Source of the DNA: Lingula anatina
Lineage: Eukaryota; Brachiopoda; Lingulata; Lingulida; Lingulidae
Assembly (NCBI RefSeq): GCF_001039355.2
Contig: NW_019775498.1
Location: 5,914-69,913 of the forward strand
Reading direction: 5' to 3'
DNA length: 64,000 nucleotides
The notes beneath the pieces are model-generated. The model was given only the letters and a program-made list of their open reading frames with translations. It was not told the origin of the DNA and did not search any database. A program made the position numbers and the translations under genes. Positions within the stretch are counted from its first letter, which is position 1, and each line of letters starts with the position of its first letter. Of the stretch, positions 12,251-25,300 are shown piece by piece.

Positions 12251-12901
12251 AGGCAGCAAAGCTGTCAAATGTACAGACAAAAAGCAGAAAATAATGATGC
12301 ACATGATAGGTTATTTTGTCAGTTTTGAAGAAATTCAACATACAGCTAAACAACAAAATAAACACCAAATTTTAATTATGCACAACCATGTAACCATTGG
12401 TAAGTATGGGGAAACTGTTGTTTAACCCTGGAGAATGCATTTTTTGACAAAATGAACTGCTTCTATTTCTCTTCTGGCTGATTACATGTATTTCATGCTC
12501 TTAAAATAAGAAAAGATATAACAGGCCATTTATAACTTAGGCCATTGTTCATTATATTTTTGTATACTTTACCATGGGTACTAGTACTACTGTTATATAA
12601 ACATTGTAATTTGGTTACTATGGGTCAGATGCCTAAAATTCCTGAATCAGGTGACAAAATTTAATCTTAACTTCTCAAATGACAATAAATTTCACATAAT
12701 ATTACAATATATATTAAAATTTTATTACAGTCATGCTGTGTTTTTTAACTGACAATTCCAGAATGAAGTCTAGGGAAGAGTGATCTTTCAAGCAAGAAGA
12801 TAACATTTTCATTTAGGAGGGGGCAATTTATCCTAAAATTAATAAATAATCCTGAATAAGTGAATCCACTGAGTTTAAAACAAGTAAAACCCATACAGAC
12901 A

Positions 12902-15900
12902 TCAAAAGATTTTTGAAAACCACTTCTGATAAAATGTGTTCTCTTCAACTTTCTTTCTCCTCTCAGTCCCATAAGTCATAGCATACACTGAGGGTCCTGG
13001 ACGTAAAATTTGGGCACTACCGAGGCACTCCTCTCCCTTGTAAAATGCCACATGCTGACCTGGAGTAATTCCCTTCACTGAGTCGGGACACGAAACTATC
13101 AAATAGTCATGCCCACAATAAGAGTTTGATGAAGCTAGAGTCATGGTACATTTTCGTAATTGTCCGCCATGATTCTGCTGGTACTCGCAGTCTAGCATTT
13201 CCGTCTCGACGAGCTTGAAGGGAATCTCGTGAATCCAGTGTGGAAGACGTGTGAAAAATGTCTGTGCAAATAATGCTGGATGGTCCTGGTTTGAGACCTG
13301 GTAATGATAATTAATAAGTATTATTGTTAGGAGACCTGGTAATGGTATTGAATGAATTTAACACCTATTGAAACTGAAATGCCAATTTCATGTAAATGCC
13401 CTTTGATCAGGGAGCAAAATGTTATCTAATGTGGTTAATCTTACAACAGTCCAAATGTATTTTTCAGTCATGCCGGTAGTTGCTAAAATAAAACATAATA
13501 CATAATACATAATACACCTAATACACAGTTTACAAAATGATTCAGCATCATTTTTTCTTTCTTTTCAATTATTAAATTTAACAATACTGAAATTAAGAAA
13601 TCTTACAAATAAACTCTACATCACAAACAGTATTTTCTAAGCAGATGTATGAGGAAAGAAATTAAGGGCAAATATCAGTAACAAACCAAGTGACTTACCA
13701 CCATGATATCACATGTGTTAGAATCTACATCAGTTAACACTTCAGCTACATACATCTCCTCATTGTGTCCTTGAATGTGAACTTGTTGACCTACAGTCCA
13801 GGAAACAGCACCTAGAAAACAATAAGTCTGTCTTAGGCATGGCCATTGACTAAGAGCACCTGGTTATACAGCCATATCTCTAGCCACTCTCCCTGCTAAT
13901 GTGGTTCATATCAAGATTACAACAAAGCAATTAATCAGCAATTAAACTTTACCATCATGTTCCCCAACTGTTTGACTTGTTTCCAGATCCACATATCTCC
14001 CTGGCTTGGGCAATTTATGCTAATTTTAAAATAAAGAAAAAGAAAGCTGATGTTATTAGAGAGAAATATGGTTCCATGTACAGACATGATCTTTGGTTGT
14101 AAAAAAGCTGGAAGAATTGACTCCGTTGCTTTTAGAAAGGTACTTTGGAGGCTGCATAAACTTTCTTGAAACTGCCAAATAAAAAAAAGCAGATTTCCAA
14201 TTTAAAATAAATCAGAAAAAAAAATCATGTCTGTACCCTTGTATGTAACTGATGAAAAACCAAGACTTAAATTGACACAGAACTTAGTATTGTGACCATA
14301 CAGTCAAAATAGACCTATTTATAATTATAATATGTTTTTCATCAATGTGTTAATGAAAATACAATTCAGCTTTATTACAAATTGAAAATTTATGCTTCAT
14401 TGTAAATAAAATCTGAAATTGTGGCATTAAACTGGCATGTTAAGACACTAAATTGACTTGCAGGTTGCATATTTACAGTAACTTGCATTTTGAAAAAGAC
14501 TGAAAAAAAATCAAAATTCCATATTTTCAAGTTAATGATGCTGTCACTTGAGGGAAACAAAATTTATTCTACTACTAACCTCTTTCACAAATCTTTGGAA
14601 ACTGCTTCTCCCATAGGAACACAAAGAGGAATCCTACCATAACAAATAACTATAATATTAAAATTACAGTGAACCTGAATAAGTATATAGCTCTTATTGG
14701 TTTTCATAAACAATGCAAATCTTTATCCGTTAACACAAGCGAATTTTTTCTATGACGAAACATGACAGCCCAATGAATAGACAGACAGACAGAGCATAAA
14801 AATCATTCAAACTGGAATTTGAAAGATGTTAAAGTTTACATGAATAAACCCCAGGTAGTCATAAAACAGAAAACAAGGAAAAGATTGTTATTCCCATTCA
14901 ATTATAAATCCTTTCAAAATTTTTTTAAATAACAGATGTCAAGCAATAAATGTACTTTCTGCATTTAATCAGTCTGTGCCAAAAATTTTGAGCCAACTGC
15001 CTCTTTAGGCCACCAAGCTTATGATTCTGTTGACCTAAACCAGAACACTAAGTAGTAACTTAACAGATCTTCAAAACTTTTGTGTATATACAATCCCAAT
15101 ATTGAATGACAGAATTTTATGTAGGGCTAGCATTTTAATGCTGTCCCCCAATTAAAATGCCACAGACTGTTTTAAACCAAATTGGACTTGCTTGGCAACC
15201 ATTTCTGAATCACTGGGAATTGCTGTGGTACTGATGATAATTTTGCAGACTGCACCTGCATATAAACATACCTCTCCTTTTTTTACTATTGTGTCAAGGC
15301 CATTTTGAACAGCAATATCTCTGACAACTAGTGCGGGTAATTCGCCTACAGGAAACACCGTTTTCTGCAATGCTCTCTGGGAGACTTGTGACAAGGAATA
15401 TGTTTGGTCTTTCAATTGCTCAGAGGCTCTCAGTAGTTTCACACCTGTAATAAAAAATGTGTCATCAACTTTCTCGTTACATTAGTTGCATTATTTATTT
15501 TATCAAATTCTAAAAAGATTATGTTGGAGTGAGCATATTTCCTGTACACTTTGTTTAATAATGATATGGCTTGGGTAAAACATAACAAAAATCCCATTAT
15601 TCAAACTTCTTAACTTTTCCTAAATATTGATGTTTCAAAATAAAAATATTCATCATGTGCTCTTTTAAGAAACCTTCTTAACAAATTTTTTTTGGAAATT
15701 CAGATAAATATACAAGGCACAAGTTGCAACTGGAGGACATTCATTTACATTAAGACATCATGGATCACATTTTGAGAAAACTTAAGTAGCTCGAAACCAA
15801 AACTTAACCTCTTGCTGGATCAACATTATTCCTGATTATATCCTGTGTTAGCCTTGCACCATGTCCTGTGGCAAAACCATGAGCTTTTATGTCATTTAAC

Positions 15901-18900
15901 ACATGGGATATAAGAGTTCCGAAGGTTATATGCTTATTACACACAGCATCCAGGCTGGTGAGACCAAGGTTTTGATTGCCTTTAGTTGTCTCTCTGTAAA
16001 ATACAAAACAAAAGCAAAATTAAATTTCAATTTTGAATGTAGGTAGTAATTATATCAAAATATTTCCTATTTTTGTCAAATATGAACTGCCTTGGAAGCT
16101 ACTTTCAGAATGATGAGGTTGTAATGGAGGTGAAAAGAGCTTTTTTAAGTTTACAATGTAACTCGTGATTATTCATGTTTATACTAGGAAATGACAAGCA
16201 TTCTGCATGAATAAATGTGGCTAAAAAATTGAGAAGGTAACTGGAAACCCCCCCCCCCCAATGGCACTACCAAAGCAACTCTTTGATTAGAAAATTTTCA
16301 GATTACAATATTCTTTTATGATAACAAATATGAAATAAATTTATGCTACTATCTTTTTAAAGGGCCACAGATAATTTTTCAAAGGATATTCACAGATATC
16401 TTGATCTCTGGCTAATTCTGAAGATTTCTGTAGTATCCAGTAATAATTTTGGCACAGACATATACAACTTCATCTCCTGGAGGCCTCTGGTGGAGAGGAC
16501 ATTTTTGGATGAAGTGCACTCAGTTAAGACTGGGTTCCTATGCCTAGATTGATCCATCTGGCTCAGTCTAACTCCCTGGGGAGTCTCACTAAATTGCTAT
16601 CAACTTAACCGACTTAAATGTCTGTCACGCCTACCAAATCAGCTAGGGGCTAAAGATAATTACCCTCAAACAGCCTTACTAGGCGTGACAGACATTTAAT
16701 CTGGTTAAGTTGATAGCAATTTAGTAAGACTCCCCACGGAGATAAATCAATCCAAATATCTGTGGGAATGGTCCCTAAGATTATACTGTCAATGTTCAAG
16801 GCAATTGAACTCCTTTCAAAGCTGACCTGAACACTTTGTCCCAATATTCTTTTGTCAGGTGCACTTCCTGCAGAGGTATTCCCAGCTGTTTGCAGACAAG
16901 GTGGGCATTTTCTGCTGCTTCTTCATTTTTGTCTTTAGACTCCCCACTTGGGTCGTCACTGACCAAGTGAACTCCACTGACTGTGAATCCTGAAAAATCC
17001 ATACTAGTACAAGTTTTATCATACATCAAATCAATTTTTGTAAAATATTCATTTTGATATCCTGCATCTACAGTGTAGATGAGTGATGGAATTGTTAAAA
17101 TTACAATACTAGAAAAGAAATATTTTAATAGATAGGATTTTCCAGAGTTTCTGTGTTTGTGACTATCAGCTTCTAAGTTCCACTTCGGCCGGTGCGAAAA
17201 GNAATACATAATACATAATACACCTAATACACAGTTTACAAAATGATTCAGCATCATTTTTTCTTTCTTTTCAATTATTAAATTTAACAATACTGAAATT
17301 AAGAAATCTTACAAATAAACTCTACATCACAAACAGTATTTTCTAAGCAGATGTATGAGGAAAGAAATTAAGGGCAAATATCAGTAACAAACCAAGTGAC
17401 TTACCACCATGATATCACATGTGTTAGAATCTACATCAGTTAACACTTCAGCTACATACATCTCCTCATTGTGTCCTTGAATGTGAACTTGTTGACCTAC
17501 AGTCCAGGAAACAGCACCTAGAAAACAATAAGTTTGTCTTAGGCATGGCCATTGACTAAGAGCACCTGGTTATACAGCCATATCTCTAGCCACTCTCCCT
17601 GCTAATGTGGTTCATATCAAGATTACAACAAAGCAATTAATCAGCAATTAAACTTTACCATCATGTTCCCCAACTGTTTGACTTGTTTCCAGATCCACAT
17701 ATCTCCCTGGCTTGGGCAATTTATGCTAATTTAAAAATAAAGAAAAAAAAAAGTTGATGTTACTGGAGAGAAATACGGTTCCATGTACTGACATGATCTT
17801 AGGTTGTAAAAAAAGTTGGAAGAATTGACTTCACTGCTTTTAGAAAGGTGTTTTGGGGCTGCTTAAACTTTCTTGAAACTGCCAAGAAAAAAGCAGATTT
17901 CCAATTTAAAATAAATCAGAAAAAATCATGTCTGTACCCTTGTATGTAACTGATGAAAAAACCAGACTTAAATTGACACAGAACTTAGTATTGTGACCAT
18001 ACAGTCAAAATAGACCTATTAATAATTATGATATGTTTTTCATCAATGTGTTAATGAAAATACAATTCAGCTTTATTCGTTGTAAATAAAATCTGAAATT
18101 GTGGCATTAAACTGGCATGTAAAGACACTAAATTGACTTATGGGTTGCATATTTACAGTAACTTGCATTTTGAAAAAGACTGAAAAAAAATCAAAATTCC
18201 AAATTTTCAACTTAGTGATACTGTTTCTTGAGGGAAACAAAATTTAAGCTATTACTAACCTCTTTCACAAATCTTTGGAAACTGCTTCTCCCATAGGAAC
18301 ACAAAGAGGAAGCCTACCATAACAAATAACTATAATATTAAAATTACAGTGAACCTGAATAAGTATATAGCTCTTATTGGTTTTCATAAACAATGCAAAT
18401 CTTTATCTGTTGCACAAGCAAATTAAGTTTTGTGTGATGAAACATGACAGCCCAATGAATAGACAGACAGACAGACAGACTTACTAGTAAAACTGTAACA
18501 GATAGTAGCCAACAAAGTATAAAAATCATTCAAACTGGAATTTGAAAGATGTTAAAGTTTTCATAAATAGATCCCAGGTAGTCATAAAACAAAAAAATGA
18601 GGAAAAGATTGTTATCCCCACCAAATATAAACCCTTCCCAATCTTTGTTTTAAATACTAGATGTCAAGCAATAAATGTGCCTGCCATATTATATCAGTAT
18701 GTGCCAAAAACTATGATCCAACTGCCACTTTAGGCCACCAAACTTATGATTCTGTTGACCTAAACCAGAACACTAGGTAGTAACTTAAAATATCTTCAAC
18801 ACTTTTATGCATACAAAATCCATGTGTTGAATGATTGAATTTGATGTAGGGCTAGAATTTTAATGCTGTTCCCCCACCAAAATGCTGGCCCCCAATTAAA

Positions 18901-21900
18901 ATGCCACAGACTGTTTTAAATCAAATTGGACTTGCTTGGCAACCATTTCTGAATCACTGGAAATTGGCGTAGTACCCATGATAATTTTACATACTTTTTG
19001 TGGACTGTTCCTGCACATAAACATACCTCTCCTTTTTTTACTATTGTGTCAAGGCCATTTTGAACAGCAATATCTCTGACAACTAGTGAGGGTAATTCGC
19101 CTATCGGAAACACCGTTTTCTGCAATGCTCGCTGGGAAACTTGTGACAAGGAATATGTTTGGTCTTCTAATTGCTCATTGGCTCTCAGTAGTTTTACTCC
19201 TGTAATAATAAATGTGACATCAATTTTATCATTACAAGTAGCACTATTGATATATTTTTTCAAATTCCAAAGCAATTATGTTTAAGTAAGCATATTTTAA
19301 AACTGGTTTCCTGGAGATTTTGTTTGATGATATGGCTTGGGTATAGCACAACTAAAATCATATCATTCAAACTAGTTTACATTTCCTAATTATTGATATT
19401 TCAAAACAAAAATATTCATCATGTGCTCTTTTGTGAGCACTCCATGTCTTGCACAAAACTTTAAAAAATTCAGATAAATTAAACAAGCCACAGATTGTAA
19501 ATGGGTACATTCATTTACATCAGACATTACAAATCAAAATTTGAAAATACTCAAGTAGTTTGAAACCAAAACACAACCTCTTGCTGGATCGACATTATTC
19601 CTGATTATATCCTGTGTCAGCCTGGCACCATGTCCTGTGGCAAAACCATGAGCTTTTATGTCATTTAACACATGGGATATAAGAGTCCCGAAGGTTATAT
19701 GCTTGTTACACACAGCATCCAGGCTGGTGAGACCAAGGTTTTGATTGCCTTTTGTTGTCTCTCTGTAAAATACAAAACAAAAGCAAAATTAAATTTCAAT
19801 TTTGAATGTAAGTAGTAATTATGTCAAAATATTTCCCATATTGAACAAATAAGAACTGCCTTGGAAGCTACTTTCAGAAGGATGAGGTTGCACTGGGGGT
19901 AAAAGAAAACCACTAGCCTCATTACCTTAAGAACAAGTCAGTAACTGATCTTCAGTGATGTAAACAAAGTAATAAGTACATAATATAGATATTAAATTGA
20001 TATATAAAGGGCAGTGAGAGGCTAACTGTGAACGTGTGTTAGATGTGAGAGGCTATCAGAAGAAGTGTGTCAGATGTGAGAGGTTATCAGGGATAAACAT
20101 ATTATATGTTAAAAATGTTATTTTAAGTGCTACAATGTACCTCATAATTGTTCATGCTAAAACTAGGAACTGACAAGCTTTCTGCAAGAACAATTGCGGC
20201 TGTAAAGATAATAACTGGTACACCCCCTCCCTGCAAGAGCCCCGCCAGAGCAACTCTCTGATTAAAAAATTTTCAGATTACAATATTCTATTATGATAAC
20301 AAATATGAAATACATTTATGCTACCATCTTTATAAAGGGCCACAGATAATTTTTCAAAGGATATTCACAGATATCTTGATCTCTGGCTAATTCTATGAAG
20401 ATTTCAGTAGTACCCAGTGATAATTTTGGCACAGACATATATGACTTCATCTTCCGAGTGCCTCTTTTGGAGAGGGCATTTTTGGATAAAGTGCACATAG
20501 CTAAGGCTGGGTTCCCATGCCTAGATTAATCCATCTGGATCAGTCTTACTCCCTGGGGAGTCTCACTAAATTGCTATCAACTTAACTGACTTAAATGCCT
20601 GTAACGCCCACCGAAAAGCTAGGGGTTATAAAGATAATTACCCCCAAAAAGCTTTACTAGGCGTGACAGACATTTAATCTGGTTAAGTTGATAGCAATTC
20701 AGTAAGACTCCCCAGGAAGATAGATCAATCCAAATATTTGTGGGAATGGTCCCTAAGATTATACTGTCAATGTTCAAGGCAATTGAACTCCTTTCAAAGC
20801 TGACCTGAACACTTTGTCCCAATATTCTTTGGTCAAGTGCACTTCCTGCAGTGGTATTCCCAGCTGTTTGCAGACACGGTGGGCATTTTCTGCTGCTTCT
20901 TCAGGTTTGTCTTTAAACTCCCCACTTGGGTCATCACTGACCAAGTGAACTCCACTGACTGTGAATCCTGAAAAAACCATACAAATTTTCATAAATCACA
21001 TCAATTTTTTTTTTTAATATTCATTTTGATAGGTATATCACAATCTGCCAGGGGCGCCACAGTAGTAACTATCCTGGGGCAGCGAAGTGCAAAACCGAGA
21101 CTGGCCTGCTAACAGCTCGTCTATGACATTCCTTTTTTAAACCTCTCTTTTAGCGCCTTGTAAATAAACTAATAAAAGCCATTTACTAAATAAGCTGTAC
21201 TCAAAGAGTAAATTCCGGTCATGTGATTTTTCTGTGTTGCAGTCTTAGAGAACTTTGATTTGAGGACGTTTCAAAGTTTTGCCTCGACAAAATGTTTACA
21301 ATATCATATAAGCACTGCATGGAAGTTTTTGTAATTTATGCCATGTAAAGTTCATGAAATTTGCAATATTATGGCGAAAAATCATGAAAATTGAACCATG
21401 CGAAGTATAGTTTATTTGATGCGCAATATTTATAGTACATGATCTGCACGGAAGCCATGTGCTTGTGCGATTGCCAATTTGGTTTTGTTTCTGGGTCATT
21501 AGATTAACATAGAGCCCTAATGGCCCTAATTGGTCACAAGCAATTTGAGCTGCAGCTATAGATGAGTGATCACTGCTGTCCAGTGGTCACAGCTACAGTA
21601 CAGTAGGTTTTTAGCTGAAGAGTGTGGACACATTCGGTGAATTTTTGCAGTTAAAAAACTTCAATATCTTTGTTGCTTATAGGAATATTTTAAAAATTCC
21701 AAAAGATTTCACCCGTTTTTTTTTTTTTTGTATTACCTTTCAGAAGATACAAGTATGATAATTTTCTGATCAGTTTGAAAAATTTTCTGATACAAAATGT
21801 ACCTAATTTTGATATCCTGCATCTCAGAGTAGAAGAGTGATGGAAATATTAAAATTACAATACTAGAAAAGAAATATTTCAATTGATGGGATTTTTCAGA

Positions 21901-22118
21901 GTTTCTGCGTTTGTGACTATCTGCTTTTAAGTTCCACTTCGGCCGGTGCGAAAACGCAAATTATATAACGTGTACATGTACTACTAGTCTACTGGATTTC
22001 TTTCAAGGCCAACGCAAACGTCCAACTTCTCACCTTTACTTTTCAATAAAAAAGCCGCAACAGCACTGTCCAATCCTCCTGACAAAGCACAAACTATATG
22101 CTTTGTTGATCTCAACAT
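12902..22118 (-). CDS. TRMU: TRMU/MnmA-like mitochondrial tRNA 2-thiouridylase
   Basis: Makes s2U at the wobble position of mitochondrial tRNAs for Lys, Glu and Gln. Eight exons in consistent phase: 22034-22118, 20805-20967, 19578-19762, 19027-19199, 18260-18313, 17659-17725, 17405-17517 and 12902-13297, giving 411 residues against about 421 in human TRMU. The first exon has the PP-loop SGGLDSAVAA; exon 3 has CNKHITF and ATGHGAR; exon 5 has SSLCSYGRSSF, so both catalytic-type cysteines are present. The last exon carries the C-terminal barrel (HVAFYKGEECLGSAQI). Unusual: the NWD and TPNPD motifs of the family are replaced (HLVSDD and GLTSLDAV), so it may be a diverged paralogue. Exons 2-7 occur a second time at 13699-16989 across an N at 17202. 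It starts 205 bp from SUCLA2, head to head. Confidence 0.85.
16248..16259. repeat. Poly-C tract in TRMU-like intron
   Basis: Short C run present in one copy of the intron and replaced by mixed sequence (near 20221) in the other; a length-variable homopolymer. Confidence 0.6.
16528..16775. mobile_element. Harbinger-type MITE, copy 2 (allele 1)
   Basis: Foldback element with TAA on both sides (16525-16527, 16776-16778), in intron 2 of the TRMU-like gene. Arms share GCTATCAACTTAAC/GTTAAGTTGATAGC and TGTCTGTCACGCC/GGCGTGACAGACA. Present at the same place in the other copy. Confidence 0.8.
20505..20753. mobile_element. Harbinger-type MITE, copy 2 (allele 2)
   Basis: Same insertion as 16528-16775, flanked by TAA (20502-20504, 20754-20756). 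The shared site shows it inserted before the two haplotypes separated. Confidence 0.8.
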
Positions 22119-22323
22119 CTCACACGTAAATATGCTTTAAAGCGTTAGAAGACTAACATTGTCTACCCTTATGTTATGTCACAGCATAAAGAAGTAGGTC
22201 AGCCGGTGTTATGAAAGTAAACCGGAATTGATGATTTTTTGTATGGGGAGTTCTGAAATTGTTAAAGGATGTGACGTCAAATCTGCGCAATCTATTACTG
22301 CGCATGTAAACATTTATAACAGG
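22119..22323. promoter_or_regulatory. Shared bidirectional promoter, TRMU-like / SUCLA2
   Basis: Only 205 bp separate the two divergent start codons (22118 minus, 22324 plus). A perfect palindromic TGACGTCA (CRE/ATF site) lies at 22272-22279. No clear TATA box is seen. Both genes serve mitochondria, so co-regulation from one promoter is a reasonable inference. Confidence 0.6.
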
Positions 22324-25300
22324 ATGGCGTCTATCTTGGCAAGAGGTGGGACATTTTTGCGTGGGACAGCTATTCGACAATGTCAAAAGGTAATTTAAGC
22401 TGTCAGTTGATAGATGACTCCTAGTGCCCTATGAATGTCAAAGAATTCGATTTTTAAAATAATTTTTAAATATTTTATATTGAATTTATATACTGTGCTA
22501 TGTACGTCTGTTCGCTCTCCTTGACATTTCAACTTATTTGCAATAAGCCGAGTTATTTCGAAATATCTTATTTTTCCAGTGTTTCTTATACTGTGAAAAA
22601 TCAAATTATATACGCAGTGATAAAACTATTACAGATCGGAAGGTCTGTGTTTTTTTTTAATCTGAAATTTAACTTTGTTAGATTTGCTAAATAATTTTCT
22701 TTTGAAACGTATTTTGATAAATATATCAAGTGTGGAACCTTTAAGCACGCATTTGGGGCCGCGCATTTGTGTGCATTTGGCATTTTTTCAAGGTCAAAAC
22801 ATCACGATGTAAACTGCGTCTAGGTTTTCTCAACTCAGTTATTGGCTATTTGACCAAGATTGCAACACTTTTCACTTTTGAGTGAAATTATTTGACAAGT
22901 TATTGAAGTAATAATGCAGTTAACAAAAAGTTTTGTTGTGTACCCTCATAAAGTTTGTACATATGTAGCCATTATGCTTTCTGTTAGAATGAAGCACCCA
23001 CAAATCATGTCAAATATCACATGGGGTTTCTGATTATGCAACATAACCTCCAGTTAGCTTCTTGTAAGTTGATCATATTCAGCATTTTCATTCAGGAAGT
23101 CATTTTTTTATGTTTAAACCATTTGTAATTAGATAATTTAGTTCTAAATGACTGGCCAGTCAATATTTAGAACCCATTGTTTTTCTGTACATTTCAGAAG
23201 GATATATCAACATAGGATATTTTCTTTAATTGTTCTTTAAGAAATGAATTGGCCAATATTAGTAACTAAGCAGAATATACCTAGACAAAGAAAATCTGAC
23301 TTTGGGATATTTGAAGACAAAAGATAACATACTTTTTAATGATTTGAAGCATTAAGAATAAGTTTTATTAACTTGAGTCTGACAAGCAGTTTTAACCTGG
23401 GACCTTGCAGATGTTGGGAGTGACCCCCGGCTTGGATGGCCACCAGCAGTCAAGGCACCTTTCCATCCATGAACACCAGAGCATGACCTTTCTGCTAAAT
23501 CAAGGAATCAGTGTCCCAAAGTTCAAAGTAGCAAAAAATGGCGAAGAAGTATATGCAATAGCTAAAGAGCTAGGTATACTATCGTTTTGAGCAGCACATT
23601 TAATTTTGATTTAGGAGTTTGAAGTTAAGCTATTTTGTCCAGATCAAACCTGAAACAGTGAACAGAAATTGAATGCAGTTTTTAAAATTTTACTGGTTCG
23701 GCTTTAGTTTTACTAGCACTTTGCTTGGAGCCAGTAGTAACATCTTAAAGTGCTTAAATCATCTCTTGGGTCATTTCCAGGAAAGACCACGGACAGCACA
23801 GATGTGGTGGTCAAAGCCCAAGTGCTGGCTGGTGGACGAGGCAAGGGAGTCTTTGACAGTGGACTCAAGGGAGGGGTCAAGATTGTTTTCTCGTAAGTTT
23901 TTTTTTCTCTTGCTTTGATACTGTGCAAGCATTAAAATTAGCGAAAGAAATTTTACATAGAGTTTGCATTTCCCCACCCCTTCACCCCTTCCTCAGATTT
24001 ATATTAGGGGTGGTTGGAGGCCGTCTTGTGGGTCTTCTGGAAGAGGGTCAGAATTTTTCAAGTTTACATTGACTGGCATCTTATTTTTTCTGTTGGAAGA
24101 TGGTAAAAAATAATGGAATACGGATCAACAAAGATAATATTTGGAAGACTGTCAGAATATCTCGATTTGTCCCCTGCATATATGGAAGTTGACATGGATA
24201 TAAACTTTTATAAGAAAATAGATTAGTTAGATTTTTCAAAATTATTTCAAAACACTGCATAGATTTAGATGACAAGATATTTCCACATCATTGCAGTTTA
24301 TGTTTGTTAGAATACAAGAAATGTTTGGCATCTGACACATGAGAGGATTTAAGCACCCACAGTGGGTTAATATAGTATACCAGATAAAGATAAAATCATC
24401 ATTAATGGTATAATGTTTATTATTATAATTATGGATCTTTCTTTTCTGAATAGAGCTGAGGAGGCTAGAGACCTAGCCTGCAAGATGATAAACCACAACA
24501 TAGTCACTAAACAGACAGGAGAGGCAGGTCGGCCCTGCAAGGAAGTCATGGTTTGTGAGAGGTTATATTCTAGGAGAGAATGCTACCTGGCCATCACAAC
24601 GGACAGAGCTTATGGGGTAAGTGAGAATTAGCTTTGGGGGAAGGAAGACATATGCAGCTCTTGGGGTAAGGATAATAAATGGCACATACGTAATATATGT
24701 GAGATTTGGTGTCAAGGCAATCAAGATGTTGTTTATGGGATATAGATAATTCGTAGCTTGAGGATACTTAAGACAAAGCTTATGAGATAGTAGTGTATGG
24801 GGTAACTAAGAAAAATAAGGATATGAGAAGTAAATTTCAGTGTGTCTTAATCTCTACTGATAATGAATACAAAACATTTACAGTGTTATTTCTTACCAGA
24901 TATAGCTCACTTGAGGTTTTATAATTTAGCCATTTACTGAGGGTGATGATAGTGTAGGGTAAAAAAATATGTCAGTTTATTATTAATTTGTTTCATTGAT
25001 TTGATCATGTGCTGTATCTAGGGACCAGTGATAGTAGCCAGTGCTGAGGGCGGTATAGATATAGAAGAATATGCCAGGGAACATCCACAGGGAATTATTA
25101 AAGGTACTTATGAAATGAGCGTGGTGGAGGGTGGATTCTCCCAAACACACATAAATCACTTGTACTAGTTTCTTATATGATAAACTAAATAAATCATTCC
25201 ATAAACCATAAAAGAGCTTTAAACTGCTCCTGTCTTTAGATTTTTGGTTATGAAATTGAATTTAACCTACTGATTTTACCGTCTTATCTGCCCCATTTGT

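Larger units (their letters stand above)
13491..17201 (-). repeat. Second (probably allelic) copy of TRMU-like exons 2-7
   Basis: Exons 16827-16989, 15809-15993, 15272-15444, 14580-14633, 13953-14019 and 13699-13811 have the same lengths, phases and splice sites as 20805-20967, 19578-19762, 19027-19199, 18260-18313, 17659-17725 and 17405-17517. The introns also align, with small indels and scattered substitutions. The copy is cut by the single N at 17202, in intron 1 on this side and intron 7 on the other. Both exon 1 (only at 22034) and exon 8 (only at 12902) are single, which fits two overlapping haplotype contigs laid end to end rather than a real gene duplication. Confidence 0.85.

Noticed and set aside
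13491-17201. A second, independent TRMU gene
   Set aside because: It lacks a first exon, its introns are near-identical to the other copy, and it ends at a single N. An allelic overlap is simpler.
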